From positions 1 to 34,560 of the forward strand of contig JAIOSJ010000301.1 of NCBI GenBank assembly GCA_021107705.1: a stretch of 34,560 nucleotides of DNA, in the 5' to 3' direction. Below, piece by piece: positions 32,284-34,560 of the stretch (position 1 is its first letter; each line of letters begins with the position of its first letter). The stretch is from Thermoanaerobaculales bacterium. GTDB lineage: Bacteria > Acidobacteriota > Thermoanaerobaculia > Thermoanaerobaculales > Sulfomarinibacteraceae. Both the position numbers and the translations under genes were made by a program. The notes beneath the pieces are model-generated. The model saw only the letters and a list, made by a program, of their open reading frames with translations. It did not search any database and was not told where the DNA came from.

Positions 32284-34188
32284 CTACTCCACGACGAAGG
32301 TCACCGAGGCGATCTCGTTGCCGTCAGAAGAGGCGGAATCGTGGAGCCGCACGTCCCAGCGACCGGTGTGGCCCGGCGCCTTTAGTTTGACCGTGCCATC
32401 ACTTTTGCCCGACACATAGGCGTAGCCGACATCGTGCCGGTCGTTCTCAGCGGAGCTGCCGTGCGCTACCTCCGACGGGATGATCCCGATCCAGGCGTTG
32501 GACGGCAGGCCTTCAGGCATGGTGAACTGCACCGCTAATTCCTCACCCGGCGCGAAGCGCGTCTTGGCGAGCACGAGCTTGCCGCTCGCCACTTTGACCG
32601 AGAAGGTTGCAGACGCGATCTCGCTGCCGTCCGAGGTGGCGGAATCGTGCAGCCGCACATCCCAGCTGCCGGCGTCGCCCGGCGTCTTCAGCTCGATCGT
32701 GCCCTCGCTTTTGCCCGACACGTACTTGTAGCCGACGTCATGTCGGTCGTTCTCGGCCGAGCTACCGTGCGCCACCTCCGACGGGACAATCCCGACCCAG
32801 GCGCCCTGCTCCAATACCGAGGTCGCACTGAAGTGTACGACCATCTTCTGGCCGGCCAGGTAGTCCTGTCGGTCGAGCCACACTCGGGCGCCCGGCGTCG
32901 TGACGGTGAAGGTCACGGAGGCGATCTCCCGGCCCGACGTGTCTGTATCGTGCAGTCGCACGTCCCAGTTGCCCGCGGTGGCCGGCGCTCTCAATTCCAG
33001 GGTGCCGTCGGCGGCGTTCTTAATGTACCTGTAATCGACGTCATGCTTGTCGTTGACGCCCGCGTCCCCGTGGGGGATGTCTGATGGGACGATGCCGGCC
33101 CACGCGCCCGTGCCCAGTTTTGCGTTCGCCTCGAAGTGCACAGCGATCTTCTCGCCTGTGGTGAAGTCGGTCTTGTCGAGCCACACGCGGCCCTGGGCCG
33201 CTTCGACCCGGAAGGTTGCGTGCGCGACTTCGCGCCCCTTGCGGTCCGAATCGTGCAGCCGGACGTCGTAGGTTCCTGGATTGGATGGCGCGGAAAGAGT
33301 ACTCGTTCCCGCAATGCGGCCCCGAATAAACTCGTAGCTCGAATCGTGTCGGTCGTTGACCTCTTCGCTGCCGTGCTCGACCTCGGACGGGACGACGCCG
33401 ATCCACGCGTGCTCGTGGAAGGTCGGTGCGGCCTCGAAGTGGGCCGTCACCCGGCCGCCCGGGGCGACCACGGTCGGTTCGTCCAGCCACACCCGGCCCT
33501 CGCCGCTGGCCGCCGGCTCTTCCTCCACCCTGGTAGCCTCGCGGGCGGCAAAGGCAAAGTCCTCGGCGCTGCCGGCAGAGTAGTACCTCCCGCCGGTCGC
33601 CTCAGCGATGCACTTCAGCTGCGCGCTCTGCTCGTCCGTGACGTCGAAGCCGACCACATGAATGACGAAGTCCACGCCCGACTCCTTGAGCAGGCGCGCC
33701 GCCTCGCAAGGATCGGGGTCGCAGGTCTCCTCCCCGTCCGATACCAGCACAATTGTGCTCGCCGCCTCCTCCAATCGGATCTCCTCGACCGCCCGCTTAA
33801 TCGAACGGGTAATCGGGGTCTTGCCCTTGGGGTTGACCGCCGAGATCCGTGCCACCAGAGCGTTCTTGTCGATCGGTCCCATGGCTACCGCCGTCTCGAC
33901 GTCGTCGCAGTCGCCCTTTTTCCGATGGCCGTACAGAATGAGCCCAACCCGGGTCGAGTCGGGCAGATCCTTGATGATCGTAGTGAGTGTCTGCTTGGCG
34001 ATCTCAATCTTCGTGACCCCCTCGATTTGGCCCCACATCGAGCCCGACCCGTCGAGGATGAGCATGGCGGACGCCTCAGGAGCGTCTGCTGCCCGGCAGA
34101 TTGCCGGTGTGGCGAATGCGACGACCGTCATCAAGACGGTGACTGCCATCGTGCGAGTGAAGGAAGGAATGTGACCGAGTGTGCTCAT
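32284..34188 (-). CDS. Secreted VWA-domain protein with four C-terminal repeats
   Basis: A 634-residue protein from ATG 34188, behind GGGGGT; the track ORF adds 55 residues without a signal. The signal peptide (TMAVTVLMTVVAFATPAICRA) is followed by a von Willebrand A domain (about 38-225). It carries the MIDAS metal site DGSGSMWG and the later strand TIVLVSDGEETCDPDPC. Residues 229-634 are four tandem repeats of about 101 residues. Each begins with a strand like GRVWLDKTDFTTGEK, continues with AWIGIVPSEVAHGS, NDRHDVGY, and closes with WDVRLHDS...GREIASVTF. The last two repeats are most alike, also in DNA. It is probably an extracellular or periplasmic adhesion or scaffold protein; the partner is unknown. 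It stands alone, with the gene end facing the ester cyclase fragment. Confidence 0.87.
   Translation of the reverse strand: MSTLGHIPSFTRTMAVTVLMTVVAFATPAICRAADAPEASAMLILDGSGSMWGQIEGVTKIEIAKQTLTTIIKDLPDSTRVGLILYGHRKKGDCDDVETAVAMGPIDKNALVARISAVNPKGKTPITRSIKRAVEEIRLEEAASTIVLVSDGEETCDPDPCEAARLLKESGVDFVIHVVGFDVTDEQSAQLKCIAEATGGRYYSAGSAEDFAFAAREATRVEEEPAASGEGRVWLDEPTVVAPGGRVTAHFEAAPTFHEHAWIGVVPSEVEHGSEEVNDRHDSSYEFIRGRIAGTSTLSAPSNPGTYDVRLHDSDRKGREVAHATFRVEAAQGRVWLDKTDFTTGEKIAVHFEANAKLGTGAWAGIVPSDIPHGDAGVNDKHDVDYRYIKNAADGTLELRAPATAGNWDVRLHDTDTSGREIASVTFTVTTPGARVWLDRQDYLAGQKMVVHFSATSVLEQGAWVGIVPSEVAHGSSAENDRHDVGYKYVSGKSEGTIELKTPGDAGSWDVRLHDSATSDGSEIASATFSVKVASGKLVLAKTRFAPGEELAVQFTMPEGLPSNAWIGIIPSEVAHGSSAENDRHDVGYAYVSGKSDGTVKLKAPGHTGRWDVRLHDSASSDGNEIASVTFVVE
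32290..33505 (-). repeat. Four tandem coding repeats of about 303 bp in the VWA gene
   Basis: Units start near 33505, 33200, 32895 and 32590. GTGCGCCACCTCCGACGGGA at 32769 recurs near-identically at 32463 (GTGCGCTACCTCCGACGGGA), showing that the last two units diverged recently. Confidence 0.75.
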
Positions 34189-34560
34189 TGTGACCCCCTG
34201 TAAACCGGTGGCTGAGGATACAGGAATTCGGTCCGAAACGAGATGTTGGTTAAGGAATGAAGACAAGAGTCTCGTCAGAACTGATTCCTTGCGGGACAAT
34301 GCTTTCGATTCCACGATCAAAAGTCGCGAGACGTCCGGCGTTGGCCAGGGCAATCCGTCGAACGGATTGCATGCGGCCCTTCAGGCCGGAGTGATGATCT
34401 CGAATAATCGAGGGAACCGCGCCTCAACGGGACGTGCGGATATGTAGCGCGACGGATTATGTTGAGTACGGCTTGTAACCTCCTGTAATCAAAGGGTAAT
34501 TCTCCGATCTGCTCTACATAATGTTGCGAGAAAAGCGAGCAGTTGATCCGTTGGCTGATA
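34189..34560. other. Gene-free end of window
   Basis: I see no gene in these 372 bp. They contain the upstream region of the VWA gene and a small hairpin GCAATCCGT/ACGGATTGC at 34350-34370. A gene may begin beyond the window edge. Confidence 0.5.

Noticed and set aside
32118-32390. 90-aa ORF with a good ribosome binding site
   Set aside because: The frame is Arg/Pro/Ser-rich nonsense; the meaningful translation is in another frame as an ester cyclase fragment.

Overview
The window is about 34.5 kb of GC-rich bacterial DNA carrying some 25 protein genes and no RNA genes that I can recognise. Gene content points to a Gram-negative, anaerobe-leaning bacterium. It has signal peptides on many proteins, an EF-G of the spirochaete/planctomycete/delta (spd) and mitochondrial type, a Tmc-type redox complex known from sulfate reducers, and gingipain-like and TldD-like exported proteins. 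An Acidobacteriota genome, for example a Thermoanaerobaculia-like sediment lineage, would fit. This is inference from gene content, not a proven assignment.

Layout. 1-5167: end of a secreted beta-helix protein, malate dehydrogenase with a strong terminator, a membrane GGDEF protein (minus strand) and a DUF4213/DUF364 protein. 5168-5788: gene-free. 5789-13161: a compact RiPP-like cluster made of a PqqD-type peptide chaperone, a radical SAM/SPASM maturase, a 60-residue Cys-containing precursor, an HprK-like kinase, a SipW-type S26 peptidase and a large C25 (gingipain-like) protease, the last three joined by 8-nt overlaps. 13541-17582 (minus strand): a RecA-like ATPase, EF-G and an FHA-RDD membrane protein. 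17885-25192: a duplicated CPBP membrane protease, a two-helix small protein and an exported TldD/TldE-like pair. 25416-30687: an apparent operon of cysteine desulfurase, a DsrC/TusE-like protein and a Tmc-like complex in the order D-C-B-A. 30910-34188: two paralogous secreted proteins, a broken ester-cyclase fragment and a VWA protein with four tandem repeats.

How the genes work together. In the RiPP cluster, PqqD should present the precursor leader to the radical SAM enzyme. The kinase and the two proteases could then modify, release or trim the product. In the sulfur operon, the desulfurase could load sulfur on the DsrC-like protein, while the periplasmic tetrahaem cytochrome (TmcA), membrane cytochrome b (TmcC) and cytoplasmic iron-sulfur subunit (TmcB) would move electrons between periplasm and cytoplasm. 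Both partner assignments are inferred from gene order.

Between the genes lies a dispersed family of palindromic repeats built around the core CTAACCCGCATTTCTCACC. It occurs singly, as inverted pairs and as near-identical 55-bp copies, and in two cases it supplies the stop codon of the neighbouring gene.
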